Assembly (NCBI GenBank): GCA_009602725.1
Contig: WELB01000103.1
Location: forward strand, 321,954 to 378,422
Direction: 5' to 3'
Origin: Spirogloea muscicola
Lineage: Eukaryota; Streptophyta; Zygnematophyceae; Spirogloeales; Spirogloeaceae
Length of the DNA stretch: 56,469 nucleotides
A program made the position numbers and the translations under genes. Below the pieces are notes generated by a model. The model saw nothing but the letters and a program-made list of their open reading frames with translations. It was not told the DNA's origin and did no database searches. This document shows, one piece after another, positions 42,094 through 52,254 of this stretch. Each line of letters starts with the position of its first letter. The first letter of the stretch is position 1.

Positions 42094-42794
42094 GCTTCTG
42101 TGTCACATTTGAAGTGTATCGCCTAGAGAGGTTGCATGGGGGAGGCCCCTGTTCCATGGAGAGATAGGACAGAACATACATCTCATGGGATTTTGAATGT
42201 ACATTTTTGCCCATTGTTAAGGTGGGGGAGGTTGGAGTATGTTTGAGTTTACAATCGGCTGCAGTCTGCGATAAGTCAGATGCAGTCCATGCCCATTGAG
42301 CTTGTAAAGGGGCTTCCTCGAGCTATCAGCTCGCCAGGGGTGCTAGTGCTCTCTTGCATGCTGAATTTTGGTTTCAGATCCATTGTCTTCTGGTAGAGCA
42401 AGGCAGTCCGTTTGCAGAAACGCGAGGTCACGTGAGCGGGTGTCCTCGGAAAGCTGCTGGTGGTCTAGGTGGTGCTGTTTGGTCTGTTGTACTTGGAGTG
42501 TGGCACAGGCGTAGGTACTATCAACGACTAGGGGCCCAAGTCAGACAGTCAGCCGCTGCAATCGAGAGAGATGACTGTCTGAGATTGTCTTGCAGCTGTG
42601 GGGGTCCAGCCATGCGGTAGAACTGCACTTTATCCAGTGGCTCGAAGCTTGTGGCAAGCTGAGATCCTCAGCTTCAGCTTACCAGGAAGAAGAAGAACCT
42701 CACCAGCGCTCAACAAGTCTCAGTCTTCTGGCTAGAGGTAGGTGTTTGACTGGGTTGGCATGACTACCAGAATTGCCTGGTAAGAAAGCGACTT
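42094..42794. other. Intergenic, no feature recognised
   Basis: The 3' flank of riboflavin synthase. I see no gene or clear repeat. Confidence 0.45.
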
Positions 42795-43100
42795 CTGAGC
42801 GATGGATGGCCTGAGTGGCCAGGTTCAAATACGAGGAAAACTACAGATGTAATCACCTGCTGCTAGGTCGATCCGTGAAGTCACCACGGGTTAGCAAGCG
42901 GAAATTTCTTATACATACACTGACCGAATACAGGACGGAAAGTTTCTAGGCCCTTCTGCCACCAACTAAAAGGTGTCCTGCTCTCTAGTGCAAAGCATGA
43001 GCCCTGAGCTCGCTGCCAACTGGCTGACACACCATGGCGCAAGAACGACAGATTGCTATCAGCAAGCGCATGTCAACCAAAAGCTTAGTCTCCCATTGTA
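42795..43100 (+). repeat. SINE-like dispersed repeat, copy 5, with extended homology
   Basis: GAGCGATGGATGGCCTGAGT, then GGCCAGGTTCAAATACGAGG, TACAGATGTAATCACCTGCT and GTGAAGTCACCACGGGTTAG. This copy alone has a tRNA-like B-box (GGTTCAAAT) a short distance after an A-box-like TGGCCTGAGTGG. The stretch 42900-43090 parallels 4665-4880. Confidence 0.65.
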
Positions 43101-43369
43101 TAACTCTTACAAAGCATAGTAAACTTCTCGAGTAGGTATGCAGACGAGGACATATGCAACTCAAGTGGTCGGTTGCGGCTGGTCGGAGGTAGTAGCAGCG
43201 GGGGCAGTCGAAGCAGTGCTGCTCTACCCACAGCCTGGCCAGCAAGGTGGGTTGAAGCTGATCCTAGCTATGCCTCCGTAACGATTAGATTGACGAGCCG
43301 AGACCGTAATGGGCGGAAGAAGCCCCTTTTCTTAACGATAACAGCGCTTCATGCTCCCCATGACAAACT

Positions 43370-43397
43370 AGACTGCATCGCCGCGGCGATGCAGTCT
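43370..43397. repeat. 28-bp perfect palindrome
   Basis: The half-site AGACTGCATCGCCG is followed directly by its exact reverse complement CGGCGATGCAGTCT, with no spacer. It lies about 25 bases before the hairpin-module copy at 43420. Confidence 0.9.
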
Positions 43398-43404
43398 CAG
43401 AAGC

Positions 43405-43500
43405 CACCTGAGAAGAAAGTGCTCGCCCATAGAGAAGAGGGGCTGGCAAAGCCAGCCCAGAAAAGGATGGACAATGTCCAAAGCCAAAGAACGAGGAGCC
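43405..43500 (+). repeat. Hairpin-module copy
   Basis: GTGCTCGCCCATAGAGAAGA, GGGGCTGGCAAAGCCAGCCC (8-bp stem, 3-base loop), AAAAGGATGGACAATGTCC and AAAGCCAAAG. Near-identical to 51765-51850 and to the reverse copy at 36095-36170. Confidence 0.8.
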
Positions 43501-43942
43501 GGAAAAAGGACTGCACTGAGAAGCCCGCCTCCTTGAACAACGATCAGTCTATATCAGGCAACACACTGTAAGCCTGAGGACAGCCGACAGAGAGTCCTCG
43601 AGTCCCCCTGCCGTTGCACTCTTCGCTGTGTTTCCCTGACGGAGTTGTCTTCGTTCATCTTACCCAGTGTACTGGCTTGGGTTGGCCTCCCACCCACTTC
43701 AGGCGCGCCGCGCCCCACTTAGCCCCTCAGTGCGCCCCGGCGGCCTTGCCTGCGGCTGCGACGGACAGCCGCCGTCTGCAAGCAACAGGAGCCTCTGCGT
43801 AGACGCCGTGCAGGTTGCGGCGGGATCCGCCAGGATCCAAATCCCCAGCTGCCACTGGCGCCAGGACGCTGCGCGGCGGCGGCGGCGGCCTCGGCGTGCA
43901 GGCAACTGGGTGGAGGATGGTCTTCGGAGCCGCGGGCTCGCG

Positions 43943-43971
43943 GCTAGGGTTAGGATCTAGGGTTAGGGTTT
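43943..43971 (+). promoter_or_regulatory. Telomere-like tract next to PPR start (possible telo-box)
   Basis: CTAGGGTTAGGATCTAGGG and TTAGGGTTTGAGG lie 45-75 bases upstream of the ATG at 44019. Telo-boxes (AAACCCTA) near transcription starts are known promoter elements of plant housekeeping and translation-related genes, so a regulatory role is plausible. Insertion of telomeric repeats is the alternative. Confidence 0.45.
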
Positions 43972-44018
43972 GAGGCTTAAGGATTAGCGCAAGCCCTGTA
44001 GCAGCCTGCGGCTGCGCC

Positions 44019-47000
44019 ATGGGCCTGCCAGCGGCGGCGCGCTGCCTGGCGCAGCCTCACGGCGCCGCACCGCAGTGGGCCGGCGCCATTCATGGCGCAG
44101 CCGCCGGCAGGCTGCGCAGGGCAGTGACAGCTCCGTCTCATGGCAGCGGCCGCGAGATGGGCCCGCGGCCATCGATCGTCTGCTTTGATGGGCCCCCGGT
44201 GGTCGAGGGCGAGTGCTGCGAGGCGGCCACACAGCCTGCAGAGGAGAAGCCCGCGGCGGCCTCCAGGAAGGCCGCCGCAAGGCCACCGCGGCTGGCCCTG
44301 CGCCGGCCGTCGGGGCACGACGGGATGCCCGTCGGAGGCCCACTACTCGATGGCCTTCCGGAGAAGCCGTTGAGAGCGGTGGTCAGGGAGGACGGCGAGA
44401 GAGCCGGCCGTGGCGCTGCCGAGGCGCCTCTGAGGGGCCTGCTGGCTCACAGCCGGCGCAGAGGGCAGGACCAGACAAGGAGCGCCAGCGCCAACAGAGG
44501 CGTGGCGGAGAGCCGGAGCGCCCAACTCAATGCTCTGGACACCGACGCAAAGGCCGGACGGCCGCGTGCTGATGGCTGGCCGAGGGCCGCGGCGGCGGGG
44601 ACCAAGGCCGGCCTGAAGCGGGAGAACGCGCCCAGAGAGGCCCGGCACCGGACGCCGTCTCTGGCTGGGCCAGCCGCGCACAACCCAAAAGTTGAGGTCT
44701 TCCTTGACATGCTGCGGCAGCCATGGCCGGTGAAGCGCACCGTTGCCGAGGTGCTGGATGAGCTGCATGGCCAGCTGACACGCCATGATATCGTAGATCT
44801 GCTCAACGAGCTTCAGCGACGGCACGACTGGCGGCGCACGCTGGAGGTGGGTTGCTTCGCCTCGCTGTTCTCACGGGGGTCAAAAGCAGCACAGATACAT
44901 CCCTCCTGTCCAGGTCATCCACTGGGTTTGGTTGCTACAATGCCGGAGCATCATTATGGTATTAAGCAACTGCAATCGTGTATAGCATCTACTTGTCTGC
45001 CATTACTGACGTGCACTTGAAATTACTAACAGACACTGACATTGAGGAAGATTTGACGAGCAAGTACTGATGTTTAGCTGCGTAGTATTTGAACAGTGCA
45101 CACAAGTCGCCCATCAACCATCCTGAAAGAACCTCTGTTGCCAAATGCGCGCAGTTGTTTCACTGGATGAAGAAGCAGCCTTGGCATGTACACAACTCGA
45201 GGCTGTACACTAGCTTGATAGGCTTCTTGGGGCGAGAGCGGCAGCCAGATCTTGCGACCCTGCTCTTCCAGGAGATGCTCCTGGAGCGTTGTGAGCCCAA
45301 CCACTACACATACACGGCGCTCATCAATGCTTACGGAAGAGCAAGGAAGTTTGATGATGCGCTTGCTGTTTTTAAGCACATGAAGAGCTCAAAGGAGCCA
45401 GATTGCCGGCCCAACACTGTAAGTGACACTTGTGCAGGTATCATCCCAGCGAGCCAGATCTTTGTCTGCAGTCTCCAGCAAAGAGTCCCACTCCCCCAGA
45501 GATGTTGTTGTAGGTCATAGATTCTCTTAAGTCCACTTGCATGATTGCTTTAGAGCTACTTCAAAATAGGATCTGAGTTTAGTCCCAGGATTGCTGCTCG
45601 CTCCAGGTACTCAACAGGCCTTATGCCTAGGGGTCAGCATTCATTCAGGGTTGAAGGTCAGGGTTCAGGGTTAGAGTTCAGGCTTCAGTAGGCTTCGGTG
45701 ATTTGGATCATTCTTCGTGAAACAGACGCCTTGCGTGTTATGCAGGTCACTTGCAACGCCCTCATAGGTGCTCTTTGCAAAGGACAACTGTATGATGCTG
45801 CTATTGAAATCTTCTTCGACATGCGCAAGGAGAGAAATGGACTTGGCCCAGAGTGCCAGCCTAATGTGGTGACATATAATGTCCTCATTGACTCGCTTTG
45901 CCGGGAGGGCCAAGTGGAGGCTGCTGTCAATGTCCTCCGCGATATGCGTAGTGGGCGCCTCGACGAAGAAGTGCAGCCTAATGTGGTTAGTACAACTCAG
46001 CAACTCCAGGGTCTAGGCAGTCTGACTTGTTCCCCGGTGGACCCCATCCACCTCTGACGAGGGGTACAAGCCACATGAGCTTTGAAGCAAAGAGGAGATG
46101 CTGAGCTTGTAGAGTGTGTGTGAGGTGCGTCTCCTGTCAGGGTGGATGCAGATGGGGTGTGCGGGTATGTCAGGCATTGCTGATTGGGACGACCCAATCT
46201 TACAAATCTCTTTCCTTGTTGAGCTTTCAGGTGACCTACAATACAATCATTGATGCCTGTGGGAAATTGGGTCTCTATCAGCAAGCTGAGACGCTTGCCA
46301 AGGAGATGAACATTGATGGCATGTCATGTGACACGATTACTTATACTGCATTGATAGATGCGTATGGCAAAGGAGGGCTCCATGAGAGGGCGGAAGCCAC
46401 ATTCCTGAGCATGCAGGCTGAGGGCATCCATCGGGATGTGCTGACATATACTGCGTTAATTGCAGCTTATGGCAAGGTAAGTTGATGCCTGGGGTTGCAC
46501 TGGCAAACGGGAGCGCTTGAACGGCTGGCTACTAAGGTTTTGCTAGCTTTCTGGGCTCAATCAAATGAGCAGATGTGCTTTTTAGATGACAACTCATTCA
46601 CACTGTTATTAGTATATGGCACTAAGACAATCAGTGAGTGCTCAGGTGGGTCTGCATGACAAAGCTGACATGCTCTTCCAAGACATGCTAGCACACAGCA
46701 TCGAGCCAAACCAAGTGACATACCTCGCTCTCATCGACTCCTGCGGCAAATTCGGCCTGCATCAGAGGGCCGAAGTGATCTTCCAAGACATGCAGGGGAG
46801 GGGCTGCGACCCAAACGTCTACACTTTCTCTGCTCTTCTGGATGCTTATGGGAAGAGCAGTCTCTACAAGGAAGCAGCCCACGTTTTTGAGCAGATGCGA
46901 CTCTGCAACTGCCGGCCCAATTTGATAACATACGCGGCGCTCCTGGCAGCGTGCAGCCGGTGCACGCTGTGGGATGAGGCACTGACTCTGCTCTACTGCC

Positions 47001-47797
47001 TGCAGCACAGCGGCAGCGAGTTTGAGCTTGCCATCTGCCGCCTGATGATTGGTTCATCTGGCGAGAAGGGCCTCTGGGAGAACGCGGCAAGGATGCTGGA
47101 GACTGTGCACATGCAGCCTTGGGCGCCGCGGCTCTCCTTCTACAATGCTCTCATTGATGCACTCTGGAGCTTCGGGCAGAAAGGCAGGGCTGCACGAGTG
47201 CTTGCGGCTGCTAGAGCTCATGCAATCTACCCAGAGAAGCAGCTGTCATACTCCAGCAGCGAGTGGTCGTTGGACCTGCACGACCTCTCTGTGGGGGCTG
47301 CCTTGTCTCTCCTTCATGCTTGGCTTGAAGAGCTGCAGGCAGGTTGGCTGGTGAGCTACAAATATAGCTTTTAGATGTTTTGTAATTTTGTAATAGGCAC
47401 TTCTTCACTTGTTTCTGCTGGTCAACCATGTGCTCTTGATGGAATTACTCACCACTGAGGCTCTGTTTGGAATGACATGTGATGTGGAGTTGACCGAGCA
47501 GATTTTGGGTGTCTACGTGTGCAGTGGACAGAAGCTACTCCGGACCAAGTGCGCGTGATCACGGGGTGGGGCAAGCACAGCAAGACAGGGGACTCGCAAG
47601 TGAAGGCTGCAGTTGAGATCGAACTGAGGGCCATGAGCAGCCCGTTTGCAGAGATGGCCGCCAACTTGGGCTCCTTAGCCAGCTCCGGCGATGCCGTCAA
47701 GGCCTGGCTCCAGGCTCCCAAGACCCAAGGCCTGCTTGTCCTTGCTGACAGCCCGCATCCGAGGCCGAAAGGGGAGCAGCCTTACGAAGAGCTATGA
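44019..47797 (+). CDS. PPR-SMR protein (GUN1-like architecture), 6 exons
   Basis: P-class pentatricopeptide proteins with a C-terminal SMR domain act on RNA or proteins in plastids and mitochondria; GUN1 and pTAC2 are plastid examples. Exons: 44019-44846, 45155-45418, 45746-45985, 46231-46476, 46646-47350, 47525-47797; 851 aa, every junction phase 0. Residues 1 to about 225 are an Ala/Arg-rich, low-complexity leader including the presumed transit peptide. About a dozen PPR motifs follow (for example NHYTYTALINAYGRARKFDD, NVVTYNVLIDSLCREGQ, DTITYTALIDAYGKGGLHE, NQVTYLALIDSCGKFGLHQ). The SMR domain shows LDLHDLSVGAALSLLHAWLE and VRVITGWGKHSKTGDSQVK. The tail, SPF then ASSGDAVKAWL, resembles the end of GUN1, but PPR spacing alone does not prove orthology, so no symbol is given. 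Introns tend to fall at the same place within repeats, suggesting growth by exon duplication. Confidence 0.88.
45645..45690 (+). repeat. Telomere-like tract in PPR intron 2
   Basis: CAGGGTTGAAGGTCAGGGTT, CAGGGTTAGAGTTCAGG: degenerate GGGTTNA units inside the intron between 45418 and 45746. Confidence 0.5.
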
Positions 47798-48947
47798 GGA
47801 TGTGAAAACTGCAAACAGCGGACTTTGTGTCTCCAGTGTGCATAGTGGCCCAGCAAGGCAAAGCTGCCACAAGAGTTGACCTGGCTGACAAGATGCAACA
47901 GGTACATGTTCGACGTAGGACATGACACAAAAGTCTGTCCATGGCTGTGCAAAAGTGCATGCATCTTAGAGTGACTGGCATGAGGATTGCATTCCAGAAG
48001 TTCTGCCAGCTTCTTGGAAAGGTAGTTGAAACGAAGATGACTTTCTATGCTCCACATTGGGCTGCATTGTGACAACTTTCTGTTGCTTACTGGCAGGCAC
48101 TTCAACGGCAATGGTAATTATTTGCTATTAGAAACGGACCTCTCTCCTGTGAGCATCTGTATGACGGCTCTGAAGGCAAGCATCGCTCTGAAGGCAAGCA
48201 TCCTTCAAGTGACTGTCTGCATGATCAGTTGGTATAAAGTCAGCAGGCAAGGCTATGACAACACAGATCTTTGGTAGTCTAGTTGAGATGCTGTTGCTTT
48301 GCATGCCTCTGCAATGCTCCTGAAAGAATCTTATCCAGGAATTTGACATAGTATTCCAGCTTTCTGTGTTTCACAGTGAGCACTTCAGGTTGTTGAGTAT
48401 TAGTTGGGGTAAACGACTGTTAGGTAGGACTTCATACTGGGCGATGAGGAGTTGCAGCAGACGGAGCTTGCACTGCAGGAGGACAGACTACAGCACAAGA
48501 ACAGCCATATAGTAGCTTACGTTTCACAACAATCAGGTGTACTGGAAATGCCAGTATTTTCTGATTTGTACATATGTCGTTATCTATGTGAGAGCTCCTT
48601 CTCATGCAACATTGATTTGTGTATCTGCTGGAGCATAGAGTGCCTAGGTCACAAGCTGACAGGTTTCTGATGTTGGTGCAGAGGTCAGCAGATACATCTA
48701 CACTTATACACTTCCATTGTTTAATAACCCTTAAATATTTTAACCTGAAGTCCTGTGTCATGTTATGGTGACTATACGGAATTGCCAGAAGCTTCAGTGC
48801 CGGTGCTGAGAAAATCATTCTGGTGCAAAGGTTAGTACTCTTCAAAGCTCAAAATGTCGGCAGATGCCAGTCTCATCGATAACATCCACAAATTGTTGGT
48901 GGAAACAAAAGAATGAGTGGAAGCTTCTGACTCGCAGAAGGCTAATG
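47798..48947. other. Convergent 3' flanks, possible extra small exons
   Basis: Between the ends of the PPR gene and the minus-strand coiled-coil gene. Short AG/GT-flanked stretches have coding character on the plus strand: 47857-47901 (VDLADKMQQ), 47999-48022 (KFCQLLGK) and about 48428-48530 (DFILGDEELQQTELALQEDR). I could not join them in phase into a protein. A near-tandem 18-base duplication (CTCTGAAGGCAAGCAT) sits at about 48168-48202. Confidence 0.3.
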
Positions 48948-51429
48948 TCAGTCACAATTGTTTCTGTAATGCTGCACTGCAATGGCTAACAAGATTGAGA
49001 AGATCAGGGCACCTGCCAGCAGCACTCGCCCCTCTGTTGCCTTGGTGGCTGCCATAAGTGCAGCTCTTAGAGCTGCAAGCATCGATGCCATGGAAGCAAG
49101 TGCGAAGTGTCCAGCTGAGGCCTTCATATAGTTGAAATCGTACCATTCTGTACGTGCTTGAGTGCGGATCGCAATACCCTCATCAGATGCTATAAGAGAT
49201 CCAGCATACATCTTACGACTGCTCCGCTGCAAGTGGCGTCGTGCCCATTGCATTTTGGGCACCTTATGTGACGGCCTCAATGTGCGAATGGCGGGATACT
49301 TGTGGCCAGATTGCGAACGAGGGCTTGGCATACAGCAGCAAGGATTTTGGCTTGCAGTCAAGTGGGCATGGTTGCACCAAGGAGGCGTGTGTAAGAGTGA
49401 ATCACTGAGAACAAGAAAGCCAGGCATGATGCCACTTGGTATCAGACAGCGACAGGCTGCATCATGAGTTCCGCGGTTGCCAGATTGGTGGTTTGCAGGT
49501 TCACGAGCATCCATCGGAACGGTGTCCGCCATGCCTGAACGTGGTGACTCGTCAGGATAGACAGTCCCGCAAGTGTTGCAGATCCTTGAGTCACTGCACA
49601 CAGGTAAGCCGCCGCGGCTCTCTGTGCAGCTAGTGCAACAAGGCCTCTCGCTTGACCTGCATGACTTTGCTGAAAGGCCAAGGTGCCTGCTTGGCATGCC
49701 ACTTGCAGCCGTTGCAAGGAGCCCCAGCTGGAAGTTGGCGGGAACCGAGAGACGGCTAGCCTCAGCGTGACGGCTTGTATCCTGTGCCACAGAGTTCCTT
49801 TCATAACACGTGTTGCTAGATTGCTCACAGCATCTCGGAGGAAAGGACCACACTCTGTCGACGACGGAAGGGGGAAAAAGAGGGGCTTGCGATGCACACC
49901 CCCTCTCACCTGTAGCTCTGGATACTTCAGCTAGTGCACCTGCATGACGGCGCAACCATACAACAACATGAAATCCAACACACTCATATGCATCCAAAGG
50001 TGCATGTTGTTACAACAAGACCTTGCAAGAAGAAGCAGTTACAATCAGAAGGCAACATGGCACAAAAGCAACACCTGAAGTATCATAGACATGGTGCTGT
50101 TTGCTATTCCAGTGATCACCAGTCTGCATGAAACTTCCAGGTGTACCAAAAAGGCCCGGTGCATCGCTCATCTTGCGCTGGAGTTGCTGTATCTGCAGTA
50201 GAGAAGCACCCTTCTGAGGGTCCACCAACAACGACAAGTGCTAGACCCCAAGTAAAGTTGACCAGTCACACACCAATCAGCAATTACTATCCAGGTTGAC
50301 AGCAATGCATGACATGCTGACCTGTACAAGTTGCTGCTGACAAGAGTGCTGAAGCTGTTCAAGGTGAGAGCCGGTCTCAGCAACCAATCTATCCACCGTC
50401 AGAAGCGAACTCTCGGCAGACTCCCTTGCCCTCTGCTCATCTTCCAGAGCTGCAAGCAGCTGTGCCTCTGCAGACAGGTTCTCCAGGACCTGCGAATGCC
50501 TGCCGAGGCAACCTTCACACACATGACCAGGATCTTGAGGACGAGTTAGCCCGCCAATGCAGGCATAGAGTACCACGAAGGTTAGCCTCACCTTCCTCTC
50601 AAGCTGGCTCCTGGATGCCCTCTCCTTGTGCAGCTCCTCATGAGATGTCCTCAGAGCGTGCTCCAGTGCCTATGCCAGTAGAAGGAGGCGACACGAAGCA
50701 TCAGTACAAGGTCAAGCAGACCTGGCCAAGAATGGGACACCGAGATGGTATTAAGACCCTTATATGGTATCAAGACCCTTGCTAAGGACAGGATGAGTAG
50801 CTTGAACCTTCAGGCGATCCACTGCATTCACCACCTCCTGCGGACTATCATTGACTGTCTTGCCACCAATGGTCGTTGATCATGTTGTTACGGCAGTAAG
50901 ACAATGGCGTGCATCACCGACTCACCCGCGTCCCGTCCTCGGCGATGAACCTGAGCCGCCGCTCCTCCGCGAGCTCCTGGCTGGCCCGCATCGCGCGCTT
51001 CTCGGCCTCCCGCGCGCTCGGCAGCAGCCAATCCAGGTCGGTCTGCAGCACGGCCGTCGTACTTTAAGAGCCGCCGGAGACGACGCTCTAGCTGTCCTCG
51101 ACGTCCGACAAGCTGTGCTAAGCGGCTCGCTGCTTGCCATGTCGTTCATATGATAACGGCAGCGTGGCGATGGCATGGCCGGCTAGTGTAACACATGCGG
51201 CAAGGCAGTGATGGCCAAGGGCCTCGACACCATCTACCTCGTCGGCGCCGCTCCCGGGGCTCCCGGCGCGCTCGCCAGCCGAAGCCGGAGCCGCCGGAGC
51301 CGAGCAAGCCGGGGCATCCGGCCCGGCCGACGACGCCGCAGAGATGGACGCCGCCAGGGCCTNCGACGCGCACCAGCCGGGCTCAAGCTCCGCCAGCGCC
51401 GGCGGCGGGCCGCCGGGCGCCGCCGCCAT
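48948..51429 (-). CDS. Tail-anchored coiled-coil protein, 7 exons
   Basis: Not recognised as a named family. Exons (high to low): 51238-51429, 50926-51042, 50808-50837, 50592-50669, 50322-50489, 50147-50192, 48948-49939; 540 aa, phases close. Exon 1 is a GC-rich Ala/Pro/Ser leader (MAAAPGGPPPALAELEPG; one undetermined base at 51363). Exons 2-6 are strongly helical and charged with heptad character (REAEKRAMRASQELAEERRL, LRTSHEELHKERASRSQLER, AALEDEQRARESAESSLL, ETGSHLEQLQHSCQQQL), a coiled coil of about 150 residues. The long last exon has a Cys-containing stretch (CCTSCTESRGG, ICNTCGTVYPDE). It ends in a membrane helix (GRVLLAGALIFSILLAIAVQ) with a short HYRNNCD tail, so the protein is probably tail-anchored with its coiled coil in the cytosol. 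A tether or organelle-division factor fits, but that is inference only. Confidence 0.7.
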
Positions 51430-51589
51430 GGCCAAGTCACGATGCGAGCTAAGCGCCTGTCCTGCCCGTGTCCGGCAAAAGACTCCGCGGTTTGGCTGAT
51501 CCAGCGGGACCAGCCGGGCCAGGGGCATCCGTAATCTGTTCTGTAGATGAGCAGATATATCGTCTCAGGCCCCGTTCTGAGTGAAAGAC

Positions 51590-51960
51590 CTCCCGAGTCG
51601 CGGGCGATGGCTGTGATCTGCCAGCCCAGGATAGGAATTGACGAAGTCCGAAGGGGCCAGAAAAAGCGCTAAGCACACACGGCAACGCAAGTGGCCACTG
51701 GTGCTCAGTATCGTACATGCCCGAATTTCGTTCGTTCATCCATTGAGCAGCGCGCTTTGCAGAGAAGTGCGCGCCCATAGAGAAGAGAGGCTGGCAAAGC
51801 CAGCCCAAAAAAGAATGGACAATGTCCAAAGCCAAAGGAAGAGGAGCCGGGAAAAGGACTACACTACAAAACACTGCAGAACACATGGACGAAGATACTG
51901 CAGAACACAGACGCAGAGAAGCCAGTCTCACGGTAGCGGGTCCCCTCATTCGTGGTTTCT
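51590..51960 (+). repeat. Hairpin-module pair upstream of two divergent genes
   Basis: First unit at about 51600-51690: GATGGCTGTGATCTGCCAGC, CCGAAGGGGCCAGAAAAAGC. Second unit at 51765-51850: GCGCCCATAGAGAAGAGAGG, CTGGCAAAGCCAGCCC, AAAAGAATGGACAATGTCC. The flank to about 51920 matches the reverse copy at 36010-36095. The pair lies between the head-to-head starts at 51429 (-) and 52255 (+). Confidence 0.75.
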
Positions 51961-52053
51961 GAGCGGGTCAGCTTAGGCGCAGGTGATGTACATCTGTCGA
52001 TGTGCTTGCCTCATGCTTGGCCACTCAGGCTCTCCACTCAGTACACACTCCAT
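51961..52053 (-). repeat. SINE-like dispersed repeat, copy 6 (reverse)
   Basis: On the minus strand: GAATGGAGTGTGTACTGAGT, GGAGAGCCTGAGTGGCCAAG, GGCAAGCACATCGACAGATG, TACATCACCTGCGCCTAAGC and TGACCCGCTCAG. A retroelement-tail fragment (GAGGCTGCAGCTAAAGTGCG) follows at 52068 and resembles 36786-36850. Confidence 0.75.
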
Positions 52054-52254
52054 TCCTCGCTGTAGCCAGAGGCTGCAGCTAAAGTGCGACCGGCACGCAG
52101 ATGCAACGCTTGTGCCCTTGACCGCTGCAGCAAGTTCTGAGATTGTCTCCTCTGGCCCGACGCCACTTAGGCCGCTCGGCCGCTGCCCGGCAGCGGCGGT
52201 GACGGCGGCGGCGGCGGCGGCATTGGCGGCCCATGTGGGCTTTCGGCGTCTGGC

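Noticed and set aside
42820-42850. tRNA gene suggested by GGTTCAAAT
   Set aside because: Only the A- and B-box-like motifs are present, with no foldable acceptor or anticodon arms. It belongs to SINE-like copy 5.
44343-44825. Antisense frames of 119-160 codons over PPR exon 1
   Set aside because: They mirror the GC-rich leader of the PPR-SMR gene, with no family resemblance and no splice support.
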